From the NCBI GenBank assembly GCA_034440635.1, contig JAOTON010000385.1:3587001-3651000 (forward strand): a stretch of DNA of 64,000 nucleotides. Reading direction: 5' to 3'. The stretch is from Lepas anatifera. Lineage: Eukaryota > Arthropoda > Thecostraca > Lepadidae. Numbering within the stretch: the first letter of the stretch is position 1; every line of letters begins with the position of its first letter. Both the position numbers and the translations under genes were made by a program. The notes beneath the pieces are model-generated. The model was not told where the DNA came from. It ran no database searches and saw only the letters and a list, made by a program, of their open reading frames with translations. This document shows positions 45,871-58,479 of this stretch, in pieces.

Positions 45871-48526
45871 CTCAAAAACTTTACATGGCCAAATTTAAGT
45901 CTGCTGGCTAATGGCTACGGGTTTAACCTCTGATTTCCATTTCAAGTTCATGTCCGGGATCAAAAGGCGGAGTTTTGGAATACTGGTAGAGTTTAAAAAG
46001 CGTAGTCTCACCCGCTACCCCGCGTCAAAGTCATGAGCTATACCTGGATGACCTGACCTGGTAAAAATGGTATTCACAGTAAAATTCAACATAAACAAGT
46101 GAGGGCTGCCGAAATAAAAAAGTTCCCAATAGACTATAAAAACACGATCACATTAGAGTAACTCAAGCCAAGACTTCAACTCTCTGGAGAAGGGCCAAGT
46201 TACCCACCAGTTAACTCGTCAGATGAGTCACCCACTACACCTGACGAGCATTTCCCTCTCGCGGAAGTAAACGCAACCAGTTTTTTTAAGTAAGCGAGAG
46301 ACAGAGAGACAAAATACCGCTGCTGCTTCAGGCGCAGGCACAGAGTTCATCAAAATCACATATCTATTACTTCCGTCGGTTAGTGTTTTAGCGCGCTTCA
46401 GTGGTTAAGGCTGTATCGCTATTACCTTCCGTTATTTTTAGTTTAGTAATCTGCCCAGCATGTTTTGGCCGGCTAAACCATTGTTTACCAGCGCTGAGAG
46501 GCCGGCAGCGACGGAGTTCTGGTTAGCTGAGTCTAGCTGGCAGAGCACTGCAGGACGACCCCAGAGAGGAAAAATCCAGCCTCGATCCACCCACAATCCA
46601 CCAGCTGTCAAACCTCTGCTAAGCCCATTCTGCGCGGAGGTCGCTTCTTGCAAAGCCTCCGTCACTATCGCCTACACGGCGTACTCGGGCAGCACACGGC
46701 CGACAGTGCAGTCGATGTGGCACACCATCATGCCACACAGTCTGGACTGACTGAGTGTCAAGGACGCCGGCCACAGCAGGGTGTTGCTGGAAGGTGGGAT
46801 GCAACACAACCAGCAGCGCTGTCGCTGTCTATGGAGTCATGGTCTCCAGGTTACGGATGCTGCTGGTTTTACAGCCGACAGAATAATGTACTTGCGACGC
46901 GTCTTTGTTTGGTTGTTTCTCCCAATCCCACTTTTGATATCTTAAGAACCACAACGGAATACACTGAAGGCATAAATTTGGCACAGGGATGCTGATCTTC
47001 CACTGAAGAACATTCTTGTTGCCCCGTCCCTTCGGCCTGCCTGAGGAGCCATAGCCAGACAGCTCTGGGAGGGGCCGTACATTCCAGCAGAAGCTGCACC
47101 ATCTGGCTCTGCAGTAGCTCTGGTTGCAAGCGAATTATCGGGAGGAAACCCAAACCCCAGTCCTGTAAAGGAAGACCGCCGAGTCAGTCTAATGGCAGAC
47201 TGGCAGTTGGTGAAGTTCCTCCGCCTGATCTGGCACGCTAGTTCACAGGAGGAGGGGACGGTCACCCATTAGTGACCCTTTCAACCCGACAGACCATCCG
47301 CAGACCATGCCAGGGGCACGGCAGCCTCGCGGTCACCCAAAGTAACGTCCAGACACCCCGTGTCACGATGTCGTGAGGGAGCTAAGATGCCTCTTCGGCA
47401 ATCGGGTCTGCCCGTTCGTCTACAGGCAGGCTGGAGTGAGACGGCAACCACTCGAGGTGACTCCGACAGCCAGGAGACTTCGGCCGAATACGGCAGCGAC
47501 GCGAGATGGTGGGACGCTGCCAGTCTTCCCGAGTCTGCAGCTGCACCGGCTGCCAGACCCTCCCCACCACCAGCTGGAACAGAGCTGACCGTGAGGGATA
47601 AAGCAGAGCTGAGCAGATGAAGCAGAGCTGGCAGAGGAATATGTTCCCGGACCTGACCTGGTCTTAGGTCATGGGTATGTGAACATATCCCAAAGGGTAA
47701 AACTTTAGCCTCAACCACCCCATGACACACAGTGAGTGACAGACCATTCAGCTGAAATTTGTGGAAGCAGTGCAAGCTTAAATTGTTAAGAGATGATGTC
47801 ACCTAACCTAGGCTGGTGACTTGCCGTGACCTGACCTTAACTTGGAAATAAAAGGAAACATGTGAAATGAATCAAGGAATACCTATGCAAAATACCGAGG
47901 TCCTATACGACATTATTTTCCGGCCACCTCGGAAAAATCTCACACCGAAGAAGATGAGGAACAGACAACCCCTTTCCGCGTGCAGGCTGGTAAACCATTA
48001 GCACCGAATATATAAACGAGTTCAAAAACACGTCTTCGGGGGTGCTTCAGAATTATCCCTAAAAAGGGAAAACCGTATTCTCGAACACTTCTTAGAGACC
48101 TGAAATGGCTCCTGTAAGACAAGTGTTAAGACATTCAAATCTGCCCCACTGAAAGAGCAAGTCCGAAATATCCCCAGGAAACCAAATATGTAAGCTGGAA
48201 CACTGCAGCAGATGACACAACTAGCCATAATTGTTTAGGCGTCATTACTTTCCACAAGTCACAAAATACAGAAATCTGTTATCAGCAAGTGTCTTCGAAT
48301 AATTCCAGGCCCCTTTGTGGAAGAATAACATACAAATTCAAAAAGACTTATCCTCATAGACCAGACCACGACCTCTGCACAGTTCGCGGAGGTGTTAGCA
48401 CCTCACCTCGGGATCGCCTTTAGCGCCATCTGCGCGTGCCATCCACCCAGGTGACGCTGACGGTTCACCACCAGGGAGTGGGTGGGGTAGCCGACGCCGT
48501 AAGCCTGGCTCTGTTCCCGTCTGGAG
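45871..48526. other. No recognisable gene; GC-rich block 46440-47640
   Basis: The GC-rich block carries overlapping open frames on both strands (46460-46750, 46619-46807, 47281-47802) with no recognised domain. Scattered TGACCT motifs (46050, 47650, 47835) hint at old AGGTCA-rich element remnants. A TTAGCACCTCACCTC sequence near 48392 has no partner. Confidence 0.3.
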
Positions 48527-49676
48527 TTAACCTTCGCCCGGGTGAGAGTCTTTTTAGGCTCCCCTCGGGTTTTTTTCGAAGTGACCGGAAAACGGCGGCG
48601 CCCAGCACCGCCACACTTAATCTAGCTGTTCATTTTTCATTTTTACATCGTTCCTGAAAATGTTAACTCAAGGTCACATTCGGTCAGGTGAAGTGACCTC
48701 AACTCAAAAATGCTTAGGACTGACTGCATGACTAACAAGAGGGTTTATCGATAAAGTTGAAACTCATACCAAATAGTGGGCCCACCAGGAGCTACCACAT
48801 ATGTTCTGGGATTTTCGATATTGGTGACTTAAGGTCATGTACAGAGCTTGACCTCCCCATTCTAAATGCATGGGGGAAATCACGAAATGAGTTTTTCTCA
48901 GTAAATATGGATGAAATAAACTTGAAATATCGACTAGGACTTCCTCTTAGCCCATTTCTGAAGTTGGTACCAACAATTTTGACCTGAGACCTTTGAAAGG
49001 TCAAATAAGCATTTTTTGGTGTTTCACTATAAATTTTGAATAAATAAAGGTAGAACATTTATTTTGTCACCGAATTGTTTGTATGGTCACTGCAAGTCAA
49101 ATGATAGACATCATGACTATCCAGGTCAAATTGGGTCAAACCGTTGACCTGGGTCAGGTCAAATTTTGAATTGGACCTGGCATAGTAATTTCATATATCA
49201 TTCGATTTGTCTTGACGAGAGAATTGCAATGGTGCATCAACTATGGCTGTATATTGCTTGGTTTTGAAGTTAATAGCGAAAAAGGAAACGCCCTTATGCA
49301 TGGGCGGCTATGGACATTCCCAAGAACATTCCCAATGTTCAGTGACCTGCAGCTCCCTAGGCTTTGACCTGACCCGAAAACCGTTGCCACTGCAATGAAA
49401 GAGCAACTCAAAACCTTTCGAATGGTATTCAAAAAAATTCTGGATAAGTGTCTGAGATAAAGGAGGTTTTCTTAGATCACCTCATATTAACAACTGTTGA
49501 CCTATTTTGACCTCTGGTGACTTTGATACTGACCTGACGAGAAAAATGATCGCTGTATCTTCAATATCATTTTTGAAGAGCTTTCAATTGCTACTTTGCA
49601 CTTTTTTGTAGCTCTCTTGGTTTTTTTTAGATAGTGGGAGTCTTTTTACCTCCCACCAGGGCGAAGATGGCTCATA
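48527..49676 (+). mobile_element. Element B' (diverged family B), left part
   Basis: TTAA (48527-48530) then CCTTCGCCCGGGTGAGAG and a hairpin GGGTGAGAGTC...GGCTCCC. The interior follows family B order: an AACGGCGGCG block near 48590, AGGTCA-rich segments, CATGGGGGAAA near 48869, then TTGACCTCTGGTGAC near 49498 and a terminal hairpin GTGGGAGTC/ACCTCCCAC. It is interrupted at a TA dinucleotide (49675-49676) by element G and resumes at 62269, ending CAGGGTAAGGG-TTAA (62288-62291). Without the insert it is about 1,165 bp. Non-coding. Confidence 0.75.
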
Positions 49677-49980
49677 GGGGAGAGGGGGGAGAACTGGGAC
49701 GAAAATTGAAGGCTGATTTTAGAAATTTGCAGAAAATCAATGACTGATTCCATAATATTTAAAATGGTACCGTTAGATAGAGCAGACAATTCTCTTTCAT
49801 TATAAAATGTCACAGCTTCAATACTCAAAAGGTATTTGGCCAATGTAACGCAACATAAAAAACACCTGAGGTGGAGAGTTGGGACAGGCCCAGGAGAACT
49901 GGGACACACAGCGGGGAGAACTGAGACATACGGGGGAGAATTAGGACATGGACCGATGTGTGATATAATATACAAGTGCA

Positions 49981-50993
49981 TTTACCCGTGCTCCACCGGG
50001 GTACCAGGGCCACCCCTGGTCTACCAGTGGGGGGGCATCGATGCCCCCTCTAACTCCGAAAATATGGGGGTTAGCACAAATCTGCAAAATACATTATAAA
50101 GCTCGTGATAATTCAGTATAGTTTTACGTCACATGTTTTAATGCTCAGGACAATGGCTTGGTCTCCAGATATCAAGTTGGGTCACAGAATATTTCTACTA
50201 AAATATGCAATGCCTAAGAAACCTGAGCATATCTCTTATGGCATTAGAGCTATTGACATATGGTCAGGTAAATTTGATAGGAAAATGTCAGAGCTTTTTC
50301 CGCTATGAAGAACGAAATGACCTCCCTCCAAATGTTTCACCTCCAAAGGGCACTTCTTGACCTAACATGGCTTAAGGTCACAAAAGGTCATAAAGTGGCC
50401 TAGCCGTAATAGTAAATGAAAGTCAAAGCTAATACATAAACAATGACATTTAATTTAGCGCTCTAGCTTGATTAGGTCAAAATTTTTCGTCAACAGACTG
50501 TGTTTGACCCATGGTGACTTGTGGTTACCTCAGATAGGTGAAACACAAAAATGTCCCCTGGAATCCGTGAAAGGGTGGTCGAGAATACGTTTTTGAGCAA
50601 TCTGAGAATTCGCAATCATTTTTTATGACAGCTTTTCTCATGTTTTTTTGTATGGGAGAGGTCACCTCGTGACCTGATCTCAGGTATCCAAATCAGAAAT
50701 CCAGGACATAAATTGTTGTAGACCCTGGAGGGGTCATCAAGTATAGAAAGTTTCAAATCAATTGGCTTGAAAATGTAGCTATAGTTGAGCTCAAATTTTG
50801 AAGTGAGGTGACCTTGGTTGACCTTGTCTGGTGACCTGACCTAGTGTGGCCTAGGGTAAGAAACTTCAGGGATAGTGGGAAAACGATGGGGTTAGAGGTA
50901 GACATCTCAACCGCGGTGCTGCGTCGCGTCATTTCTTCTGTTATTTTGAAAATTCTTAGGAGGTCATCGATGGCCCGGTGGGGTGAGGGTTAG
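49981..50993 (-). mobile_element. Family C element nested in G
   Basis: Reverse-orientation full-length match to 36216-37164. Ends CCCGTGCTCCACCGGGG (left) and CCCGGTGGGGTGAGGG (right), with TTTA (49981-49984) and TTAG (50990-50993) as degraded TTAA flanks. Inner palindromes GGGGCATCGATGCCCC (50033) and GTCATCGATGGCC are kept, as is the dense TGACCT content near 50670 and 50810-50850. Confidence 0.78.
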
Positions 50994-51552
50994 CATAAAT
51001 TCAACACACGCTTTGCATGTTCACAGTATATGAACATATACGTCAAACTCCACCAGAGCCGGAGGAGAACGAGACATATTTCCACATCTTTGTAATATGG
51101 TCACAGATGAACATAGTTCACCTGACCATTCGGCCCCACATCACTTCTGTCACGATACAGGTCACAAACCTACGAAATTTGACCAGGGAGGCATCCGTGC
51201 ACGGCACACTCGCCCAGCCTGTCCCAGCCTATTGCACGTCCCGCATATATCCAATCTTCAGAATACCTATCCAAACGCAGGACACATGGTGTTATAACAA
51301 AATATTAAATGTTGTTATCTTAATATAAATGAAATGCTAGTTTGATTTTAAATTGCAGCGTGAAATGGTAAGGGCCCATATTATTTTAATGTGTGTGATG
51401 AGGATAAATAACTATAATTAAAGATAATACCTTCAAAGATATGATAATCTTACCAATCCTACGCTCGTAAATGACTACAAAATAACCTTCTTCCATGGAC
51501 TATAATCAATCGCATTACATATAATCTATATTTCGGGGAAGTGCAACCTTGC

Positions 51553-51587
51553 GGGGAGAACTGGGACACTGAGTCCCACTTCTCCCC
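51553..51587. repeat. Hairpin of the element G motif
   Basis: GGGGAGAACTGGGACAC followed by TGAGTCCCACTTCTCCCC forms an imperfect 16-bp stem. The arm sequence is the same as the terminal motif of element G. Confidence 0.8.
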
Positions 51588-51770
51588 AGGTCGCCATTTT
51601 TAACAAAGTCTTCCTACACCGGAATTCTATCAATCCTAATGTTATGTATTTCAGGGCATTACGTCTGCATAGTATACAGAAATACAAAAGTGCGACAATA
51701 GCCACATCACAGTTCTAAAAATCACGCAAAACAACTAAGCATACCCTCAGAAAAACAAGTTTTTTGCTGA

Positions 51771-51901
51771 TGTTATGTCGTCGGAGGCGAGAGGAATACT
51801 GAGTCGGGACCAACCGTGTATTCCAATTTTTGACCTAGTTATATATCTTCGCTCAAGCTAACGAAACGGGTTGCTGGCATAAACACAGACACTCGTGACA
51901 C
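51771..51901 (-). repeat. 3' LTR, outer part
   Basis: First 131 bp of the left LTR (TGTTATGTCGTCGGAGGCGA at its edge), ending in the octamer CGTGACAC that became the target duplication. It continues at 60488-60526 after the inserted element; 131 plus 39 equals 170 bp, exactly the length of the intact LTR. Confidence 0.93.
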
Positions 51902-53204
51902 CAGGGGCGCAACTTTATGTTTTCGATTGGGGGGCACCCGGCTCGAAAGGGGGCCCGTACATGATGGGGGCCCGTATTTTTTAATGAAAATGTGCCCGAA
52001 AAAAACGTATTTTCGACCGTTTGTTGTTGAAAACTGACTGCAAAGGTTAAATAACAATTTTTAGCGCGCTATTCGTCACTGTTCCTGATTTGCACTATTT
52101 AGCCCAAAAAGTAGTCAGAAGACCCAATCTTTTGAACGAGCTGCCAAAGTATGTAAGGATATTGGACAAGTAGGTGTCTACTTACCGTCTTTGTCGTCCA
52201 CGCGGATGCTCTCCTCCGGAGGTACAACGGGATCAGCCCCGGACGACGCAGGAGGGATGGATGCTGGAGGGTCTTTTAGCAAACGGGATTCGGCTGGTGG
52301 CCTGGCCGAGGAAGGCAATGATCAGGGAAAAAAGGATTGAAATTACAACCTTACTTTACCGTTTTGCTGGAACCTATACACATTGCACTTTTCCCAGTTA
52401 GTTTTAAATTGGGGTTTTAATTTTTTGCGGTCGATAAATGAACGTAGCTTGCAAAGTACCAAAAATAGTAGTGGTATGAACTACTTTAAGTGGACGCGTA
52501 CGTTGCTAGAGATTAAATTCAAATATGATCGGGATCATTTTATAACAGTTTGCAAAATTAGCAAGACGATTCTAGATTCATAGGTTACCTGAAAAATGAA
52601 AAAGATTGGATAGTTTTGCCAGAGCAGCCCCTTGGTCTTGAATGTTCTTTGTTTTACGCTTTTGTGCACCCGACTTATGTTTATACTGTCCAACCATTTT
52701 AACATTCACACCTGGAACGAAATCGCATTATCGCGAATAATTTGATACAAATGGAAGGTAGAGAACGAAGTGCGAAATTCCTTCATCAGCGGGGAAATCG
52801 AACCTACTGATATTTATGTTACATGATCAAGATACCTTTTTCTGATCCATTCACCTTGCCAGTTCATGACATTTTACAACACTGGGTACCGGTCAAAGGG
52901 TACTATGAAGAGGTGGTACTGCCTTTTTCCCTTTAAAATCCTCATATAGGATCAGTACAAAAGGAATGCGGGGCCTAACATTTCTCACGCCCCATCCATT
53001 TTTCCCCAAATGTTCCAGGAGGCATGGGACCGGCCGCATGTTGCCCGGGAAAACCACAGGGGGCCCGCAAGCATGGCAGGGGGCCGATTTCGGCAACAGG
53101 GAGCACGGGTACACCACCTGGGGCACGAAACTGCTAACAAATAAGGAACTCCTGCAAAAACGCGACTAACACAACAGCTTCAGTTTGTGCACGATATTCT
53201 TAGA

Positions 53205-53720
53205 CCACAAGGGGCCCAGACAGACCACAGAGGGCCTGAGCACACCAAAGGGGCCGGGCAGACCACAGGAACCCAGAAAACCATAGGAGCCCGGTAAGCC
53301 CACAAGGGGCCCGAGCAGACCACACACAGCCAGCAATTTGGCTGGACTCTGCCCGATATATGCTGGGCTTTGACTGGGCAGAGTCCGCGTACATGGGCTC
53401 AGCCCAGGTCCGGCTCCGCTCCGCCTGGGCAGAGCTCATGGTCAAGCAAGACCGGGCTCTACCGCTCGGGCAAGTTGTCATCCCCCGACCTAATGTCGGG
53501 CTCAGCCCGAGTCTATGTGGCTCAGCTATGAGTCTTAGGGCTCGGGCAGAGCCCGGCCCAGCCCGCTCTGGGCCCGGTCGGAATTGCTGGCTGGGCAGCG
53601 GGCCCGGGCAGACCACACGGGGCCTGGACAGATGAAAGGACCCGGGCAGATCACAGGGACCCGAGCAGAACAGAGGGGCTGGGCTAACCACAGAGGGGCC
53701 CCAGTCTGCAAAGTATGGCA
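53205..53720. repeat. GGGCCC minisatellite array I
   Basis: Degenerate ~17-21-bp units of the form AGACCACAGGGGCCCGGGC, less regular in the middle (53330-53590), where CAGCCCGAGTC and GGGCTCAG variants dominate. The right boundary is CCAGTCTGCAAAGTATGGCA (53701-53720), which is also the right boundary of array II. The 200-codon minus-strand frame is repeat-derived. Confidence 0.85.
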
Positions 53721-53969
53721 GCAGACCCGACGAGTCCGCACCAGCCTTGTAGATTTTTCGCACCACCAGCAGCCTAAAATTCACACCAAGCACTGGTAAC
53801 AAATTTCACTGACCCGGAAATTTCGATGTTTTTACCAGTTTCTCCCTTCTCAGACCTCTGTGCGTGTTTGATTTGAGCTCCCTCGCACCATACAGCAAAA
53901 GTGGGCATTTGTTTGCTCCAAAGTTCGAACTACCTGAAGGCTGTCCGCACCACGAGATCTCGCCAAAAG

Positions 53970-54219
53970 TGCCATACTTTGCAGACTGGGAGGGGCCCGG
54001 GCAAACCACAGAGGGCCTGCGCAGACAAAAGGGGCCCCGAACGGACAAAAGGGGGGTCCGCAGAGGCCACACAGAGGCCCGGAGAGACCAAAAGGGTTCC
54101 GGGAAAACCAAGGGAGGCCCGGGCAGACAACAAGGGGATCGATCAGAACAAAATGGGCACTAGCAGACAAGGGGTCCGTGCAGACCAAATGGGACCCGGC
54201 CAGTCTGCAAAGTATGGCA
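53970..54219. repeat. Minisatellite array II bracketed by perfect 20-bp inverted repeats
   Basis: Left boundary TGCCATACTTTGCAGACTGG (53970-53989) and right boundary CCAGTCTGCAAAGTATGGCA (54200-54219) are exact reverse complements. Between them are about eleven GGGCCC/GGCCCGG-core units. Further out, CACGAGATCTCG (left) and GACGAGTCGCACC (right) are partly complementary too. Confidence 0.93.
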
Positions 54220-54537
54220 GCAGGCCGGACGAGTCGCACCAGCCATCCAAAGTTATCGCACCACCAGCCTAAAAAATTCGCACCAATCTGCCATATACCA
54301 GGGAGAAAAACGCACACATTCCCACCCACACGATGCAATACTACCTCTCTTATTAGTTAGTTAAGGACTTTTTATAAGGCCCCCTCCTGTGTCTTCATAA
54401 CTATTCAGTCATTTTTTGGGGGGTTTTCAGGGTAAACTTCCTCGCACCAGTCTTGCAAATTCGCACCAGGCTGATAAAATTCGCACCACTCGCTCCTGTC
54501 TCCAAGGGCACTCGAACCGACGAGATCTCGTCGAAAA

Positions 54538-54840
54538 TGCTATACTTTGCACACTGGGGCCCGGGCAGACCACAGGGGTCTGGGCAGACCACAGGGGCCT
54601 GGGGAGACTACAGGGGCCTGGGCAGACCACAGGGGCCCGGGCAGACCATAGGGGCCCGGGCAAACCAGAGGGGCCTGGGCAGACCACAGGAGCTCGGGCA
54701 GACCATAGGGGCCCGGGCAGACCACAGGGGCCTGGGCAGGCCACAAGGGCCCGGGCAGACCATAGGGGCCCGGGCAGACCATAGAGGCCCGGGCAGACCA
54801 CAAGGGCCCGGGAAGACCACACCAGTGTCCCGAAACCTGG
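54538..54840. repeat. GGGCCC minisatellite array III
   Basis: The most regular array: about 14 units of AGACCACAGGGGCCYGGGC, ~20 bp each. Left boundary TGCTATACTTTGCACACTGG (54538-54557) is the array II boundary with two substitutions; the mirrored right boundary is missing. Frames on both strands are open because the unit lacks stops. Confidence 0.93.
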
Positions 54841-57054
54841 GGTGCTGGGTGCAGAACGACACCCAGTCAATCAGAATTTTCCACTCACTTTTATATTCTT
54901 TTGCTGAATTTTCCACTCACTTCCAACAATATTTACTACTACTATTGAATAACTATTGAACAATATTTTACTACTATTGAATTTTACTCAACAATACTTA
55001 CTACAAAGCCCAGTTCCATTGCTTCCTCTACCAACGTCCACTGGAAAAAGAGAGCAGCAGAATCGATAAAGATCGCCAAATTAACTCGGCTCTTATGCGC
55101 TTCTTTTGCTTTTCTGAAAGAGAATCTGGCGATTTATACTTTTCTGGTCAATTATACCTGGCATCCTTATCTCCACCGATTTCAGTGGAACAACGGAATC
55201 GAAATTCTGGCGCGGGCAAGACGCACAGTGCCCCCTCCCCTGCCCCACCGGAGAAAGTTCCAATGGGTGAACACCGCCACTAAATTCCACCACTCGCAAA
55301 ATTGGTGAGTGGAAAATTAGACACCCTAGCCTTGTGTTGCCAAAAAAATGAGCTGACCGCTTTGAAAGATACATTTCTGGAAAGCAATTTATCTGTGCAT
55401 ATGATTTCTAGGCTTACGTCCCTGAAAAGTTGTTTTTGTATTTCTGGTACCGAGAATAGTGAAAAACCATTTTTGGTCATCTTGCTGTTAAAAGCAATTA
55501 TCTTGAAATTTGTATGGTAAGCAGCATATTTTTTGACATTGTATTGTAGAAAATTAACCATTTATTGCGTAGAAAATAATTTTTATCCATATTAGCCCTT
55601 CATTGCTGCGTCCACGCCGTGTGACACCCAAATCCACTCACGACACCCTACGACACCCTAGGCATAAATACGCTGATATTTAAGTTGAACTAAAAGTGTC
55701 CGGTACTTTAATACATTGAAACTCTACATTTTCATTAAATGATTTTTTTGGGCAACAAGAATGCATCCAGTTACCCTTCAAACATCGGAACTTTTTTGTA
55801 TGGCTGGTCTACGGCGTGGACTTACCAAAACGCCGTCTTTACATCTAGTAAGTAAAAGCGGCATCTTTAGGCTTTTTGAAAGGCTGGTTTCGTATTCGTT
55901 ATTAACAAAACATTGTTAGTCTTCCTCCTGGTGTGCTTTTAGTTGTATAATTTTCTAGTCTATAAGGATTTAGAAAATTAATTTAGAGCAAGTTTTGAAA
56001 TGCAAATTATGTTGCTCATGCGACCGGCAACTGGATTGCGATATAAATTTAAATTAGTAGTTGCTTCGACGCTGTCGCAACCCGCCGCGCCTGGCTGATT
56101 GTAGACGAAAGGAAGAAAAGTGTCTCTTATTGCCTTGGGAAGAAACAACAGAAAGGAGGCTGCAGCAGCTTCGATTAATATTGATAGAAAGCAGCATACT
56201 CATATGAAGGTGAGTATATATGTGAAGAGAAGCAGGGGAATTGACAGGTAAAGAAAAGAACCTTTTAGCAAGAGTCTGGAAGAGTTTATTGCCATGATAG
56301 AAAGTTTGTAGTTTCGTCTGGGTTAGTCCTAAGTGTAAACCAAGGCTCTACTGGGCCCTAGCATAGGTGTATGCGAGGTGCAGTGATTGAGGCCAGGAGT
56401 GGCCTCCAAAATTCCGATAGGTATAGGTATAGGAGGGGCGTGTCCCGGACAGGAAAACTATACAGTGTATGCGTAGATAATTAATTTTGGAACTAGGTAT
56501 TGCATGAAAAATCCCTTTTCATTTTCCACCACCTGCCGATCTCGGAGGCCCCTCTGCAGAGTTGTCTAAGGGGGCCCCGATATTTCGTCTCAGGGGCCCT
56601 TAAAAGCTGGTCGTGTGGGAGAGGAGGGGCACAAGAGTTGGTCTAGGGAAGCCCCCAAAGAGTTTTAGTGGCTCCCAGAGTTCTTTCCCCCAAAGGTTGG
56701 TCTCAAAGGCCCCCCAAAAAGTTTTTTATTTGTGGAAATTCACTAACTCCTTAAAAAAATTGGAGACTGCATCAGGGGGTTTCAGCTGGTAAAGATTTAC
56801 CTGCTTAACCCAAATTTCTCTTATGGGAATGGTCATAGGTACAATGCTCTTTGGGGATGATTTAAAAATATTTACTTTGAGAAAATTAAAGGAAATATCC
56901 ATCCTTCAGTTCAAACAAGGGCTCTGAGAGTTTACCACCTGAGTACAAAATTTGAAATTTTTACTCTGCCATACATTTTGAGAGGAATTTTCCACTCACT
57001 CGCCATACATTCCGAGCTGAATTTTCCACTCGACACCCTAGCGCAAAACCTATT
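54841..57054. other. Spacer inside the hAT-like element
   Basis: AT-rich, non-coding by inspection. AATTTTCCACTC occurs at about 54877, 54908, 56990 and 57020 and in reverse (GAGTGGAAAATT) near 55306. CGACACCCTA occurs near 55636, 55647 and 57030. These may mark an internal nested element or the edges of an older repeat cassette, but no target duplication could be identified. Confidence 0.4.
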
Positions 57055-57185
57055 TTGGGTCACTGGACCACACAGACCCTGGGCAGACCACAAGGAGACT
57101 CAGCGGAGCACAAGGGGCCCGGACAGGCCACATGGGGCCCGGTCAGACCAATAGGGGCCCGGGATACCACAGGGGCCCGCATGGC
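57055..57185. repeat. GGGCCC minisatellite array IV
   Basis: About six degenerate units with GGGCCCGG cores and AGACCACA joints. It is followed by GCATGGCAAGCATGGC, a motif shared with the non-repetitive caps of the later arrays. Confidence 0.8.
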
Positions 57186-58305
57186 AAGCATGGCAGAAGC
57201 TGGTTGCAGTTACACGAACCGCATCCATGGCAGGCCCGTCTGCATCCACAGGGTATTAACTACTGGGAGTAGGGACCCGGCTGCAGCAACCAGGGGGCGG
57301 GGCGAATGGGGTGGCCACCAAGGGGGGCGAATGGGGCAGCCACCCCTTAAGCCCAAGAGCCTCTGAGGACGAAATGCCGCCCCCAAACCCTCCCCTCCCT
57401 CAGGATGCGACGATTGGTCGCCCTTTGGGTGAGAAGTGCGCCCTTCGGGTGGCTAAGTGTCACCCTGTCCCCTAAGGCTTTGCCCCTCCCCTCCCCTTAC
57501 CCAAATTCTAGATACGTCACTGGCGGCCATAGGGGCAAAAGATTCTCCAAGTCTTGGTATTTAGCCATCAGGGGAGCCGGACAGGGGATCATCACTCACT
57601 GGGGATTTAGCCCGACAGGAGCTAATAGCAAACAATCATTTCACTTGGTATTCAACACTGCGCATCGAAGCACGATTTGGATTGACACGAAAAGCCCAAA
57701 CGTAAAATCCAAATCAGAGCCTAACGAAACTTTTCCAGAGTAGACACAAGCCGATTGAATCATAAGCATGCCAATTTTACTGTTCAAGGCAAACTTTGTG
57801 CAAATCATTCGCCTCGGCGAATGCGACAAGAGAGCCAGGAGCATGCCTTAGCTTCCTTCGCGCTGCGCTGACAAGCCCGGGAAATTAAGAGGCTACCATT
57901 CGCCGGCGGACGCACATTATTTGACCCAGATTTGACGACAAGATATGATACACTTTTTGACAGACAAATTTAAGAGATTTAAATTTGTCTGCATTTAAAA
58001 TTCCACTGGAACAAACAAAAAAGAAAGCTTCATGCACATTTCTGACAAAAATGCCTAGAAATATATCAATGAAGAAAAGTAGTGCCGGCGGAGGGATGCC
58101 AAAATAACAAACATGTTAATTTATTAAACCAGTACTTATCGGAAGGGGCCCGGCTGCGCACGGCGGGTGGGGGGGGTGGTGAACTACGGGGGGTCGTAAG
58201 CAAGGCAAGGAGCCCGGCTAGAGCCAGAGGAGGCCTGGGTAGCCCAGAGGGAGCCTGAAATTATAGCACGGGTTCCCAGATACAGGGAAGTGGGAGGAGT
58301 GGAAT

Positions 58306-58473
58306 CAGGGGGCGGATTCAGGCCGATGGTGGGGAAGGGGGCAACGGGGCCCCAAATCGTGAAAAACATATGGTTTTTGTTTGAAGAAAATCCGTAAAAA
58401 TCGGTAAAATCGGGGGATTTGGGGAGGGCATCAAATCCCCCGATTTTACCTTTACCCCCTGGATCCGCTATTG
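58306..58473. mobile_element. Short hAT-like MITE nested among arrays
   Basis: CAGGGGGCGGATTCAGG at the left and CCCCTGGATCCGCTATTG at the right are inverted termini like family E. It contains a perfect 18-bp stem, GGTAAAATCGGGGGATTT (58403-58420), with its complement at 58433-58450 and a 12-nt loop. No 8-bp duplication was confirmed. Confidence 0.55.
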
Positions 58474-58479
58474 CTGTGG

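Noticed and set aside
46438..47802. Cluster of overlapping open frames in a GC-rich block as a candidate gene
   Set aside because: Frames on both strands overlap, none shows a domain, and no convincing acceptor/donor pair framed any of them.
53200..53802. 200-codon minus-strand frame rich in Cys, Pro, Gly and Leu
   Set aside because: Read-through of minisatellite array I; the same kind of frame appears in arrays II and III on both strands.
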